Positions 35,881 through 45,063 of a stretch of 64,000 nt of DNA are shown here, piece after piece (positions within the stretch are counted from its first letter, which is position 1; each line of letters opens with the position of its first letter). The notes under the pieces were generated by a model. It searched no databases and was not told where the DNA came from. It saw only the letters and a list, made by a program, of their open reading frames with translations. Both the position numbers and the translations under genes were made by a program. The DNA is taken from the NCBI GenBank assembly GCA_040217575.1, contig JAVJPW010000002.1, forward strand, positions 868,001-932,000. Reading direction: 5' to 3'. This stretch comes from Pacificispira sp040217575 (lineage in GTDB: Bacteria; Pseudomonadota; Alphaproteobacteria; UBA8366; Aestuariispiraceae).

Positions 35881-36782
35881 CAAGGGTCGTCGTTACTGGC
35901 GCTTCAGGATTGCTGGGCGGCTATGTCGCAAGGGAACTGTCCCAAGTGGCCGATGTCACCGGACTGGACGTGTCCTTGCCACCCGCAGATGCAGGTTGGC
36001 ACCACGTTCATGCATCAATTCTGGATCAGGACGCATTGGAGGCGGCTTTTGCCGGGGTGGATGCGGTGATGCATGTGGCGGCGGCGGCAAACATCGCAAG
36101 TGGTCCGCCGGGGTCGATTATTGACCTGAACGTCAAGGGCAGTTGGACAGTAATGGAGGCGGCGCTTCGCGCCGGTGTTCGTCGCGTTGTTCTTTGTTCA
36201 TCCGACAGCGTGATGGGGAATACGGTCTGGAAAGAAAATTTCTGGTGCCCGCGAACCTTGCCGGTGGATGAAGGTCACGAAGTGCGGCCTGCAGATCCTT
36301 ATGCGCTTTCCAAATTGCTGGCAGAGGAAGCGGGGCGCAGTTACGCCCGTCGCGGGCTGGAAGTCATCGCGCTTCGTCCGGTCTTTATTCTGTTCCCCGG
36401 CATGATGGGGGAGGTGTGCGCACGTCAATCGGATCCTGATGGTTATGCAGGGCCCTGCGCTGGTGGTCATGCGCCAGCGGGTGGCGGTTTGTGCTGGCAT
36501 CATATCGACCCGCGCGACGTCGCGTCAGCGTTTCGATTGGCGTTGGATGTTGAGTGGCAGGGTTTCGAGGCTTTCTATCTGGCTGCAGCCTCTACGCTGC
36601 ACCCTATGCCGACGGTGGATCGGGTAGGTGCGCATTTCGGCGCTGCGCCCGAACGGATCGATCACGCCTGGTTTGCGGCCAACCCATTTGCACCGATGTT
36701 CGACACCCGCGCTGCGACCCGGCGGTTGGGCTGGCGTGCCAAACATGATCTGCGCACGCAGGTTTTGGGCGAATGCGGATGA
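35877..36782 (+). CDS. Extended SDR, NAD-dependent epimerase/dehydratase family (third of three)
   Basis: The 301-residue protein has GASGLLGGYVARELS as cofactor site and YALSKLLAEEAG as YxxxK. It overlaps the FAD enzyme by ATGA and ends this operon. With a C-terminal GHAPAGGGLCWHHIDPRDVA segment, it is similar to L-arabinose/aldose 1-dehydrogenase-like extended SDRs, but the match is too weak for a name. Confidence 0.84.
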   Translation: MTRVVVTGASGLLGGYVARELSQVADVTGLDVSLPPADAGWHHVHASILDQDALEAAFAGVDAVMHVAAAANIASGPPGSIIDLNVKGSWTVMEAALRAGVRRVVLCSSDSVMGNTVWKENFWCPRTLPVDEGHEVRPADPYALSKLLAEEAGRSYARRGLEVIALRPVFILFPGMMGEVCARQSDPDGYAGPCAGGHAPAGGGLCWHHIDPRDVASAFRLALDVEWQGFEAFYLAAASTLHPMPTVDRVGAHFGAAPERIDHAWFAANPFAPMFDTRAATRRLGWRAKHDLRTQVLGECG

Positions 36783-37007
36783 TCTGATCGCGGAAATCCA
36801 TGTGCCCAACTCAGTCACGTTTGTTCGGTTTGGGGTTGGGTGGCCGCATCGGAATCGAGCAACAACACCGCCTTTGAGATGCGTGCCAGCGGGCAACCTT
36901 CACTGGCGGTCAGTGCGGTATTGTCCGTTCGCACCGACGGGGCTGTGCATCGGGCACGCTGAACAATGGTGCCGGTGCCGTGCGTGATCCCGCGTTCGGT
37001 CTGACCG
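36783..37007. other. Convergent intergenic region, no clear gene
   Basis: Between the converging SDR and decarboxylase genes I see no strong terminator. A plus-strand frame at about 36830-36963 ends FEMRASGQPSLAVSAVLSV and could be a protein remnant, but it has no start or neighbours supporting it. Confidence 0.2.
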
Positions 37008-39311
37008 TTACGACCCGGTCGGGGACGCGACGCAGTCGGCGAAATACTCGACCTCTCCACCCGGGCCGGATTCCTGTACCAGGCCGTGTATGTCGATTTC
37101 GAACCCCGGGCATTCGCGGGAAAATTCGCGATTGAACCTCAGATACTCGACAATTTTCCTGTTGAACACTTCCCCCGGAATCAAAAGGGGGATTCCCGGC
37201 GGATAGGGGGTGATCAGACTGGTCGTGATGCGCCCTTCCAGTTGATCGATTGGAACCCGGTCGGTTTCCCGGCGTGCAATGTGCGCAAATGCATCGCTGG
37301 GCTTCATCGCCGGTGTCAGGTCGCTCAGATACATGTCGGTCGACAGGACGGCGACGTCGTATTTCGCATACAACCGATGAACATGGTCGCACAGATCGCG
37401 AAGACCCATTCGGGCATAGCGCGCCTGTTTTCCACAGAATTCCGGCATGCAGCGCCACATGGGCTGGTTTTTCGCGTGATCGTCCTTGAACTGTTGAAGG
37501 GCGGTCAGAAGCGTATTCCACCGGCCTTTCGTAATGCCGATCGTAAACATCACGAAGAAGCTGTAGAGGCCGGTTTTTTCCACGACCACGCCATGTTCCG
37601 CCAGGTATTTGGTGACGATTGACGCCGGAATTCCCCAGTCTTCGAACCGGCCGTCGAACTTCAGGCCGGGTGTGATGAGGGTCGCCTTGATCGGGTCCAG
37701 AAGGTTGAAACCCGGCGCCATGTCGCCGAAACCGTGCCAGGAATCTTCCCCGTCCGATGCCAGGACACCGTCGGAATCCGTGCGGCCCAGAACCCAGTCA
37801 TCCGCCGTACCGATCCCTTCTTCCGTCAATGCCTCGGGTCCCCAGACCTGGAACCACCAGTCGTCGGCGCCGAATTCATCGTCCACCTTTCGCATTGCCC
37901 GGCGGAAATCCAGCGCCTCCAGAATGCTTTCTTCCACCAGCGCCGTTCCGCCCGGCGGTTCCATCATGGCGGCGGCCACATCGCAACTGGCAATGATGCT
38001 GTATTGTGGGCTGGTGCTGGTGTGCATCAGATACGCCTCGTTAAACAGGTGACGATCCAGTTTCGACCCTTGCGAATCCTGCACCAGAACATGGCTCGCC
38101 TGACTGATTCCGGCCAGCAGCTTGTGCACCGACTGGGTGACATAGGTCATCGATTCCTTCATCCGCTCCCGCTTGCGGCCCATCGCATGATAGGTGCCGT
38201 AGAACGGATGAAAGGCGGCATGCGGCAGCCACGCTTCGTCAAAGTGCAAATTCTCGACATAGCTGTCGAGCAACCCTTTTACGGCTTCTGTATTGTATAG
38301 GACGCCGTCATAAGTCGACTGCGTCAGCGTCATGATTCGCGGCCGGACTGTGTCCGGGTCGACCCCTTCCAGAAGCGGGTTGGATCGGATCTTCGCCTTG
38401 ATCGAGTCGACCTGAAACTCCGCCTTCGGGATCGGTCCGATGATGCCGTGCTGATTGCGGGTGGGCTTCAGGAACACGGGTATTGCGCCCGTCATGATGA
38501 TCGAATGCAGGATCGACTTGTGACAGTTACGGTCGACTACCACGACGTCGCCCGGCGCAACGGTATGGTGCCAGACCATTTTGTTCGACGTCGACGTGCC
38601 GTTCGTCACGAAAAAACAATGATCCGCGTTGAATATGCGCGCGGCGTTCCGTTCCGATTCGCCGATCGCACCGTTGTGATCCAGCAGCTGGCCCAGTTCC
38701 TCGACCGCGTTGCAGACGTCCGCACGAAGCATGTTTTCGCCATAGAACTGGTGGTACATCTGCCCGATCGGGCTTTTCAGGAACGCAACGCCGCCTGAAT
38801 GGCCGGGACAGTGCCAGGAGTAGGAACCGTCTTCGGCATAATCGAGCAGTTCCTTGAAGAAGGGCGGCTGTATTCCTTCTATGTAGTTTTTCGCCTCCCG
38901 AATAATATGTCTGGCAACGAACTCGGGCGTATCCTCGAACATGTGGATGAAGCCGTGTAGTTCGCGCAGAATGTCGTTCGGCAGGTGACGGCTTGTCTTG
39001 GTTTCCCCATAGACATAGATCGGCACGTCCGCATTTTTCCAGCGCACTTCTTCGATGAAACTGCGAAGGTTCAGGACCGCGGGGTCGACATCGGGGCCGG
39101 GCGTGAATTCCTCGTCATCGATGGACAGGACAAAGGCGCTGGCGCGCGACTGCTGTTGCGCGAACTTGGACAGGTCCCCATAGCTGGTCACGCCAAGTAC
39201 TTCGAAATCTTCGCTTTCGATGGCCTGTGCAATGGCACGAATGCCGGAACCCGACGAGTTCTCAGACTGAAAATCCTCGTCAATGATGATGATCGGGAAG
39301 CGAAACTTCAT
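37008..39311 (-). CDS. PLP-dependent Orn/Lys/Arg decarboxylase
   Basis: The 767-residue enzyme has the N-terminal receiver-like wing domain (residues 1-130), the large PLP domain with Asp358 (HFDEAW) and the Schiff-base Lys397 in QSVHKLLAG, and the C-terminal domain. This is the biodegradative/biosynthetic arginine, lysine or ornithine decarboxylase family; the substrate among these cannot be assigned by eye. It heads a minus-strand set with an iron alcohol dehydrogenase and a glutamine-synthetase-like ligase, consistent with polyamine metabolism. Confidence 0.92.
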   Translation of the reverse strand: MKFRFPIIIIDEDFQSENSSGSGIRAIAQAIESEDFEVLGVTSYGDLSKFAQQQSRASAFVLSIDDEEFTPGPDVDPAVLNLRSFIEEVRWKNADVPIYVYGETKTSRHLPNDILRELHGFIHMFEDTPEFVARHIIREAKNYIEGIQPPFFKELLDYAEDGSYSWHCPGHSGGVAFLKSPIGQMYHQFYGENMLRADVCNAVEELGQLLDHNGAIGESERNAARIFNADHCFFVTNGTSTSNKMVWHHTVAPGDVVVVDRNCHKSILHSIIMTGAIPVFLKPTRNQHGIIGPIPKAEFQVDSIKAKIRSNPLLEGVDPDTVRPRIMTLTQSTYDGVLYNTEAVKGLLDSYVENLHFDEAWLPHAAFHPFYGTYHAMGRKRERMKESMTYVTQSVHKLLAGISQASHVLVQDSQGSKLDRHLFNEAYLMHTSTSPQYSIIASCDVAAAMMEPPGGTALVEESILEALDFRRAMRKVDDEFGADDWWFQVWGPEALTEEGIGTADDWVLGRTDSDGVLASDGEDSWHGFGDMAPGFNLLDPIKATLITPGLKFDGRFEDWGIPASIVTKYLAEHGVVVEKTGLYSFFVMFTIGITKGRWNTLLTALQQFKDDHAKNQPMWRCMPEFCGKQARYARMGLRDLCDHVHRLYAKYDVAVLSTDMYLSDLTPAMKPSDAFAHIARRETDRVPIDQLEGRITTSLITPYPPGIPLLIPGEVFNRKIVEYLRFNREFSRECPGFEIDIHGLVQESGPGGEVEYFADCVASPTGS

Positions 39312-39379
39312 ACCTGACTTTTAGCCGACGCCGGACCCGAAGGGAATGTCCAAAGTGACGTCCCGCCGCGATCATTCCG

Positions 39380-40531
39380 TTATCCGTTGATGCACTGAAC
39401 CAGCAGATCGCGCAGGTTTTCCTTGTTCAACGGGATGGGGTTGCCGCCGCAGCTCGGGTCCGCCGCCGCCATTTCCGCCAGATCATCCAGCCGGTCCGTT
39501 GTTGCGCCCAGGTCGGAAAGTGTGCGCGGAATCCCGAAACTGTCGTTGAAGTCCTGTACGAAATCACAGAACCCGTCGAACCCGCCCGATATTCCCAGAT
39601 ACTGCGCTGCCTTATCAAATCGGCTGCGGATCGCGGGGGCATTAAATTCCAGCACCGGTGGCATGCAGATCGCGTTGGTCGTGCCGTGGTGGGTGTTGAA
39701 GACCGCGCCGATCGGATGGCTGATCGCATGGATCGCGCCCAGCCCTTTCATAAACGCGGTGGCGCCCATGGCGGCGGCGCTCATCATCTGGGCGCGGGCT
39801 TCGATGTCAGTTCCATCAGCATATGCGCGCGGCAGGAAGTCCTTCACCAGCCGCATTCCTTCCAGGGCGATACCCTGGCTCATCGGGTGGTAATGGGGAC
39901 TGGAAAACGCTTCCACACAGTGGGCGAAAGCATCCAGACCCGTGCCCGCCGTGATCGGTTTCGGCATGCCGACGGTGAGTTCTGGGTCGCAAATGACCAC
40001 GGCGGCCAGAATTTTCGGGTGGAAGATGATCTTCTTTTCGTGGGTTTCGGAATTGGTCAGGACACCCGCCCGGCCAACCTCGGATCCGGTGCCGGCAGTC
40101 GTCGGCACAGCAATGATCGGCGCAATGGCACTGGCGTCCGCACGGGTCCACCAATCGCCAATGTCTTCAAAGTCCCAGACCGGGCGGGTCTGGCCCGCCA
40201 TGAAGGCGACCAGTTTCCCCAGGTCCAGGCCCGATCCGCCGCCGAATGCGATGACGCCATCGTGCCCGCCCGCCTTGTAGGCGGCGATCCCCGCCGCCAG
40301 ATTGACCTCGGTCGGGTTGGGATCGACCTCTGCGAACAGACCGCGGCCAAGTCCGGCCGCATCCAGGATATCCAGTGCCTGCCCCGTGATGGGAAGGCCC
40401 GCAAGCCCGCGGTCGGTGACCAGAAGGGGCCGTTTCATGCCGGCCTGGGTACAGGCGTCAGACAGTTCCTTGATACGGCCGGCGCCGAACTTGATGGCCG
40501 TTGGATAGGACCAGTTTCCGATGAGGTTCAT
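39380..40531 (-). CDS. Iron-containing alcohol dehydrogenase
   Basis: The 383-residue protein has the Fe-ADH pattern: GGGSGLDLGK in the cofactor domain, GTGLDAFAHCVEAF, and the metal histidines in KGLGAIHAISHPIGA and NTHHG. It may reduce or oxidise aldehyde/alcohol intermediates, such as aminoaldehydes, but the substrate is open. It lies 38 bp from the glutamine-synthetase-like gene on the same strand. Confidence 0.92.
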   Translation of the reverse strand: MNLIGNWSYPTAIKFGAGRIKELSDACTQAGMKRPLLVTDRGLAGLPITGQALDILDAAGLGRGLFAEVDPNPTEVNLAAGIAAYKAGGHDGVIAFGGGSGLDLGKLVAFMAGQTRPVWDFEDIGDWWTRADASAIAPIIAVPTTAGTGSEVGRAGVLTNSETHEKKIIFHPKILAAVVICDPELTVGMPKPITAGTGLDAFAHCVEAFSSPHYHPMSQGIALEGMRLVKDFLPRAYADGTDIEARAQMMSAAAMGATAFMKGLGAIHAISHPIGAVFNTHHGTTNAICMPPVLEFNAPAIRSRFDKAAQYLGISGGFDGFCDFVQDFNDSFGIPRTLSDLGATTDRLDDLAEMAAADPSCGGNPIPLNKENLRDLLVQCING

Positions 40532-40569
40532 CGCGTCACCTTTATCAACAAAATCAGGTTTTAACGGGG

Positions 40570-41931
40570 TCAGGCGCGTTCGAAACAGCGCGCAATTTCG
40601 TAATCGGTCACGACCTGTTTGAATTCTTCAATTTCCCACAGTGCCGCGCGCGCATAATGGTCGACGACAAAATCGCCCATCGCCTCGCGCAGCATGCTGG
40701 ACTCCTTCAGTGCCGTCATCGCCGCGCCAAGCGTGCCGGGAATCTCGCCGGATTCTCCGTCATAGGCGTCGCCGGTGAACGGCGCGTCCAGGGGCAGTTC
40801 TTCTTCGATCCCTTTCAGTCCGGCGGCGATCTGTCCAGCCATCGCAAGATAGGGGTTCATGTCCGCACCGCCGATACGGCATTCGATCCGGACCGCTGGC
40901 GTTCCTTCGCCGCACAGGCGATAGCCAGCCGTGCGGTTGTCGACGGACCACACCTTTCTTGTCGGCGCGAAACTACCCTTCTGGAAGCGTTTGTAGCTGT
41001 TGATATAGGGCGCCAGGAAATAGGTGATGTCGGATGAATAGGACAGTAGACCCGCCAGATAGTGCTTCATTAGTTGTGACATACCATGCGCATCATTCGG
41101 GTCGTGGAATACGGGCGATCCGTCTTTCCAAAGCGACTGATGCACGTGGGAGGACGAGCCGACGCGGTCCTTGTGCCATTTCGCGATAAAGGATGCAGCA
41201 TGGCCGTTCTGCCAGGCGATTTCCTTTACCGCATGCTTGGCGATGCTGTGATGGTCGGCGGCCAACAGCGCGTCGCTGTAGCGGATGTTCAGTTCTTCCT
41301 GCCCCGCCTCGGCCTCGCCCTTCGTGTTCTCCACCGGCAGCCCGGCGGCATAAAGGTGGTTGCGGATGGGACGCATCACATGTTCTTCCTTCGTCGTCTG
41401 AAGGATGTGGTAGTCCTCGTTATAGTCGCTGATCGGCATCAGGTCGCGAAAACCGCCGGCCGCAATTTCGGAAAAGCTTTTCTGGAACAGGAAGAATTCA
41501 AGCTCTGTTGCCATCATGGCCGTAAAACCGTGCGCGGACAGGCGCGCAATCTGCGCCTTCAGGATTTCGCGCGGCGAATGGGCGACGGGCTGATGTGTAT
41601 GGTGGTCCAGGACGTCGCACAGGACCATGGCGGTTCCTTCCAGCCACGGCATCGGGCGAAGGGTCGACAGGTCCGGTTTCATGACATAGTCGCCGTAACC
41701 GGCGCTCCAGCTGGTGGAGGCATAGCCGTCAGGCGTCGCCATCTCCAGGTCGGTCGCCAGAAGATAGTTGCAGCAATGGGTTTCTTCCCAGGCACCGTCG
41801 ATGAAATGGGCGGCATGGAACCGTTTGCCCATCAGCCGGCCCTGCATGTCGACAAAGCAGGCAAGGACCGTGTCGACAGCCCCCAGCGCAACCTGTTCCT
41901 TCAACGTCTCAAAGCTCATAACAGCGGTCAT
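40570..41931 (-). CDS. Glutamine-synthetase-family ligase, PuuA-like
   Basis: From ATG 41931 the protein has 453 residues, the length of GS-like gamma-glutamylpolyamine ligases. It shows the ATP-grasp-like barrel motifs KGEAEAGQEELNIRYSDAL, the GSSSHVHQSLWKDG loop and NRTAGYRLCGEGTPAVRIE. It lacks the adenylylation loop typical of GlnA. The neighbours (basic amino-acid decarboxylase, alcohol dehydrogenase) fit gamma-glutamylation of a polyamine, as in the Puu route. A TTG at 41958 would extend it by nine residues; the ATG is preferred. Confidence 0.85.
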   Translation of the reverse strand: MTAVMSFETLKEQVALGAVDTVLACFVDMQGRLMGKRFHAAHFIDGAWEETHCCNYLLATDLEMATPDGYASTSWSAGYGDYVMKPDLSTLRPMPWLEGTAMVLCDVLDHHTHQPVAHSPREILKAQIARLSAHGFTAMMATELEFFLFQKSFSEIAAGGFRDLMPISDYNEDYHILQTTKEEHVMRPIRNHLYAAGLPVENTKGEAEAGQEELNIRYSDALLAADHHSIAKHAVKEIAWQNGHAASFIAKWHKDRVGSSSHVHQSLWKDGSPVFHDPNDAHGMSQLMKHYLAGLLSYSSDITYFLAPYINSYKRFQKGSFAPTRKVWSVDNRTAGYRLCGEGTPAVRIECRIGGADMNPYLAMAGQIAAGLKGIEEELPLDAPFTGDAYDGESGEIPGTLGAAMTALKESSMLREAMGDFVVDHYARAALWEIEEFKQVVTDYEIARCFERA

Positions 41932-41979
41932 GACCGTAAATCCTGATCTGGAATTCAAAAAACCGTGGAAACAAATTTA

Positions 41980-42009
41980 GGGACCCCGGCGCATCATTGC
42001 CGGGGTCCC
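41980..42009 (-). terminator. Terminator hairpin after the TRAP binding-protein gene
   Basis: GGGACCCCGGC and GCCGGGGTCCC form a perfect 11-bp stem around an 8-base loop, read on the minus strand just after the DctP stop; the following bases TAAATTTGTTT are T-rich but not a pure T-run. It separates the TRAP operon from the glutamine-synthetase-like gene downstream. Confidence 0.75.
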
Positions 42010-42028
42010 GATCGGGTGTAAATCCCGA

Positions 42029-43063
42029 TTAGGTGTAACGGTACGGACGGCCCGCCCGTTCCATATCTTCATTATACTGTTTGAAGATTTCCACGACCTT
42101 TGCCTTGGTCGGGGATTCCGCAGCGATTTCGTCCCAGAAGACGCGGGCGGCCGCTTCGACCTGGGCCCATTCGTTGTCCGGAATGGTGGTCAGCTGCATC
42201 TTCGTGCCGTTGACACGAAGGCTTGCCTCGCCGCCCCAGTACCACCACTGACGATAATAGTGGGACTGGTCGCAGCACACCTGGAACAGGGTCTGCAGGT
42301 CTTCCGGCAGTTCGTTCCAGCGATCCATGTTGGCAAAGAACGAGCCGCACCAGGCACCGGAAATGTTGTTGGTCAGGAAGTAGTTCGTCACATCAGCCCA
42401 GCCGACGGTGTAATCTTCCGTGATCCCGGACCAGGCGATGCCGTCCAGTTCACCGGTCTGGACCGCGACTTCGATATCTTCCCACGGCAGCGTAACGGGC
42501 ACGACGCCGAACTGCGTCAGGAACCGCCCGGCGGTCGGGAAGGTGAAGACACGCTTGCCCTCCAGGTCGGCCAGCGAATGAATCGGATCCTTGGTCGCGA
42601 AATGACACGGGTCCCACGCACCGGCGGACACGTGCTTGATGCCGACATTTGCGTATTCTTCTTCCCAGATTTCCTTCAGGCCGTACTGGTTGAAAAGGAC
42701 CGGCACATCCAGGGAATAGCGGGATCCGAACGGGAAATAGCCGCCGAAGACGGTTACTTCCGTCGGCGATGCCATGCTGTCGTCGTCCGACTGCACCGCG
42801 TCGATCGTGCCGCGCTGCATGGCACGGAACAACTCACCCGTCGGCACAAGCTGGTCGGCGTAGAACAGTTCGATCTGCATCCGGTCGCCGGCGATGGTGT
42901 TGAACATGTCGATGGCCGGTTTGACCACATGTTCGGCAAGCGCCGTCCCGGCATAGGTCTGCATGCGCCATTGAATGGTGGACTGCGCGATGGCCGGGGT
43001 GGCCAGCGCGGCGGCGGGGGCCGCAACGGCGGCACCCTGGATAAACTTACGTCTTGTTGTCAT
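42029..43063 (-). CDS. TRAP transporter solute-binding protein (DctP family)
   Basis: The 344-residue protein has a twin-arginine-type signal (TTRRKFIQGAAVAAPAAALA) and a DctP fold. AAGGAGC precedes the ATG. The position that normally holds the ligand-carboxylate Arg in a GLKVRxP segment reads GKRVFTFPTAG here, with Phe in that place, so the ligand may not be a simple carboxylate. Permease subunits are encoded in the same operon, and the polyamine-like genes lie downstream of its terminator. Confidence 0.88.
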   Translation of the reverse strand: MTTRRKFIQGAAVAAPAAALATPAIAQSTIQWRMQTYAGTALAEHVVKPAIDMFNTIAGDRMQIELFYADQLVPTGELFRAMQRGTIDAVQSDDDSMASPTEVTVFGGYFPFGSRYSLDVPVLFNQYGLKEIWEEEYANVGIKHVSAGAWDPCHFATKDPIHSLADLEGKRVFTFPTAGRFLTQFGVVPVTLPWEDIEVAVQTGELDGIAWSGITEDYTVGWADVTNYFLTNNISGAWCGSFFANMDRWNELPEDLQTLFQVCCDQSHYYRQWWYWGGEASLRVNGTKMQLTTIPDNEWAQVEAAARVFWDEIAAESPTKAKVVEIFKQYNEDMERAGRPYRYT

Positions 43064-43138
43064 TTTCGTCGCTCCTTTACGTGATGGTTTGAATCAACCG
43101 ACCGCTTCCCTGCGATTCTTGTTTTTGCTTATTCCCAA

Positions 43139-44467
43139 CTATTCCGCCCCATAAACAGTTTCCGGCAGCCAAAGTGCGATTTCCGGGAACATCATGACAA
43201 TCGACAAGGCCAGGACCATGACGCCCACAAACGGGATGATCGACCGATAGATGTCGCGCAGACCGATTTCCGGTGGCGCCATCGCGCGCATCAGGAACAG
43301 GTTATACCCGAAGGGCGGCGTCATATAGGCGATCTGCGTGGTTATCGTATACAGTACACCGTACCAGATCAGATCGAACCCAAGCGCCCCGACCAGTGGC
43401 ACGTAAAGCGGCGCGACAATGACCAGCATCGCCGTGTCGTCCAGGAACGTGCCCATCAGGATGAAGGTCAACTGCATCAGGATCAGGATCATCCACGGGC
43501 TCAATCCCAGTTGTTCGGTGAACAGGGATTCGATGGCGCGTACCGCGCCCAGCCCGTCGAAAATCGCACCGAATCCCAGCGCCGCCAGAATGATCCACAT
43601 GAACATGCAGGATATGCCAAGCGTGTTTCGAACCGTGTTTTCGAACACCTCGCGTGTCATCCGGCCTTTCAGGACTGCGGCCAGGAACGCCGCGATGGCC
43701 CCGATGGCGGAACTTTCCACCAGCGACGTCCACCCGTTCACGAACGGGACCATCATCGCTGCGAAGATCGCAAGCGGCAGAACGCCCGCCCGCAACAGTC
43801 GGAGCTTTTCCGCCGTCGTGATTTCTGCGCGTTCTTCCTTGGACAGGGGCGGGCCCAGGTCCGGCTGCAGCCGGCAGCGGACGTAGATGTACAGGATGAA
43901 AAGCCCGGCCATCATCAGGCCCGGAAGGACACCCGCCAGCCACAGCTGGCCCACGGGCTGACGCGCGATCATCGCATAAAGGACCAGCACGACGGATGGC
44001 GGCACCAGTATGCCCAGCGATGATCCCGCCTGGATGACCCCGGTCACCATGATCTTGTCATATCCGCGTCTAAGCAGTTCCGGCAACGCGATCGTTGCGC
44101 CGATCGCCATACCCGCGACAGACAGCCCGTTCATGGCGGAAATCAGAACCATCAGTCCGATGGTCCCGATGGCTAGTCCGCCGCGCACGGGACCCATCCA
44201 GACATGGAACATGCGATACAGGTCGTCGGCGATCCGGCTTTCCGACAGGACATAGCCCATGAAAATGAACATCGGCAGCGTCAGCAGCGGATACCATTTC
44301 ATCAGCTTCATGGCGGCCGCGAACGGGACATCCACGCCGCCCACGCCCCACAGCAACAGGCCGGCCAGGGCGCCGACGAAACCGATTGCGCCGAACACGC
44401 GCTGGCCCGTGAACAGCATCAGCATCATGGACGAAAACATCAAAAGCGCGATCATTTCATAGGACAT
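43139..44467 (-). CDS. TRAP transporter large permease (DctM)
   Basis: The 442-residue protein has about twelve membrane segments and the DctM pattern MFIFMGYVLSESRIADDLYR, GSSLGILVPPSVVLVLYAM, and GTFLDDTAMLVIVAPLYVPL. Its ATG overlaps the small permease stop by one base (TGATG at 44465-44469). It is the channel for the TRAP system encoded around it. Confidence 0.93.
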   Translation of the reverse strand: MSYEMIALLMFSSMMLMLFTGQRVFGAIGFVGALAGLLLWGVGGVDVPFAAAMKLMKWYPLLTLPMFIFMGYVLSESRIADDLYRMFHVWMGPVRGGLAIGTIGLMVLISAMNGLSVAGMAIGATIALPELLRRGYDKIMVTGVIQAGSSLGILVPPSVVLVLYAMIARQPVGQLWLAGVLPGLMMAGLFILYIYVRCRLQPDLGPPLSKEERAEITTAEKLRLLRAGVLPLAIFAAMMVPFVNGWTSLVESSAIGAIAAFLAAVLKGRMTREVFENTVRNTLGISCMFMWIILAALGFGAIFDGLGAVRAIESLFTEQLGLSPWMILILMQLTFILMGTFLDDTAMLVIVAPLYVPLVGALGFDLIWYGVLYTITTQIAYMTPPFGYNLFLMRAMAPPEIGLRDIYRSIIPFVGVMVLALSIVMMFPEIALWLPETVYGAE

Positions 44468-45063
44468 CAGGCGCGTTCCTCCCGAAGCCGCTCAATGTCC
44501 TTGAACAGTTCCGCCAGCATTTGCAGCAACATCAACAAGAAGCCCACACACAGCAGGACCTTGATCGGCCAAAGCAGTGGGCGCCACGCGGTCGAACTCC
44601 TCTCCAGGAAGCCAAGGACTTCCGCGGCGCCGTCCGGCCCGCCTGTCAGGAACGCAAAGATCAGATCGCCATAGAAACCATAGGGTTCCGTTCCGAAATA
44701 CCCCAATGAATAGGCGGTCGATACGACGGCCCCCTGGAACAGAACGCCCAGATAGAACATCAGGCACAGGACGGTGACCGCATCGACCGCGGCTTTGGTT
44801 CTGGTGGACCAGCTGCCATAGAAAAGATCCATCCGGACGTTAGATCCCAGCTGGATCGAATAGGGGCCACCCATCACATAATAGGCGACCATGACGAACT
44901 GCGCCGTCTCAAGCGTCCAAAGCGAGGGGTCGAAAAACGTCTTCGACGCTGACGACCAGAGAAGAACCCCCATCAGTACGAAAATCAGATACATGGTGAC
45001 GCGACCGATAAAACGGTTCATCGCATCTATCGCACGGATATAGCAGCGCATCAGTTCAACCAT
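44467..45063 (-). CDS. TRAP transporter small permease (DctQ)
   Basis: This 198-residue protein has four membrane segments and the DctQ-like loop FVMVAYYVMGGPYSIQLGSN near residue 70. The frame is open to 45177, but that part overlaps the amidohydrolase gene and looks non-coding; the ATG at 45063, overlapping that gene's end by 8 bp, is preferred (45051 is an alternative). It is part of the same operon as the amidohydrolase and the DctM and DctP genes. Confidence 0.88.
   Translation of the reverse strand: MVELMRCYIRAIDAMNRFIGRVTMYLIFVLMGVLLWSSASKTFFDPSLWTLETAQFVMVAYYVMGGPYSIQLGSNVRMDLFYGSWSTRTKAAVDAVTVLCLMFYLGVLFQGAVVSTAYSLGYFGTEPYGFYGDLIFAFLTGGPDGAAEVLGFLERSSTAWRPLLWPIKVLLCVGFLLMLLQMLAELFKDIERLREERA

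Noticed and set aside
36830..36963. Plus-strand frame ending SLAVSAVLSV
   Set aside because: No start, no neighbours and no family; kept only as a note on the gap.
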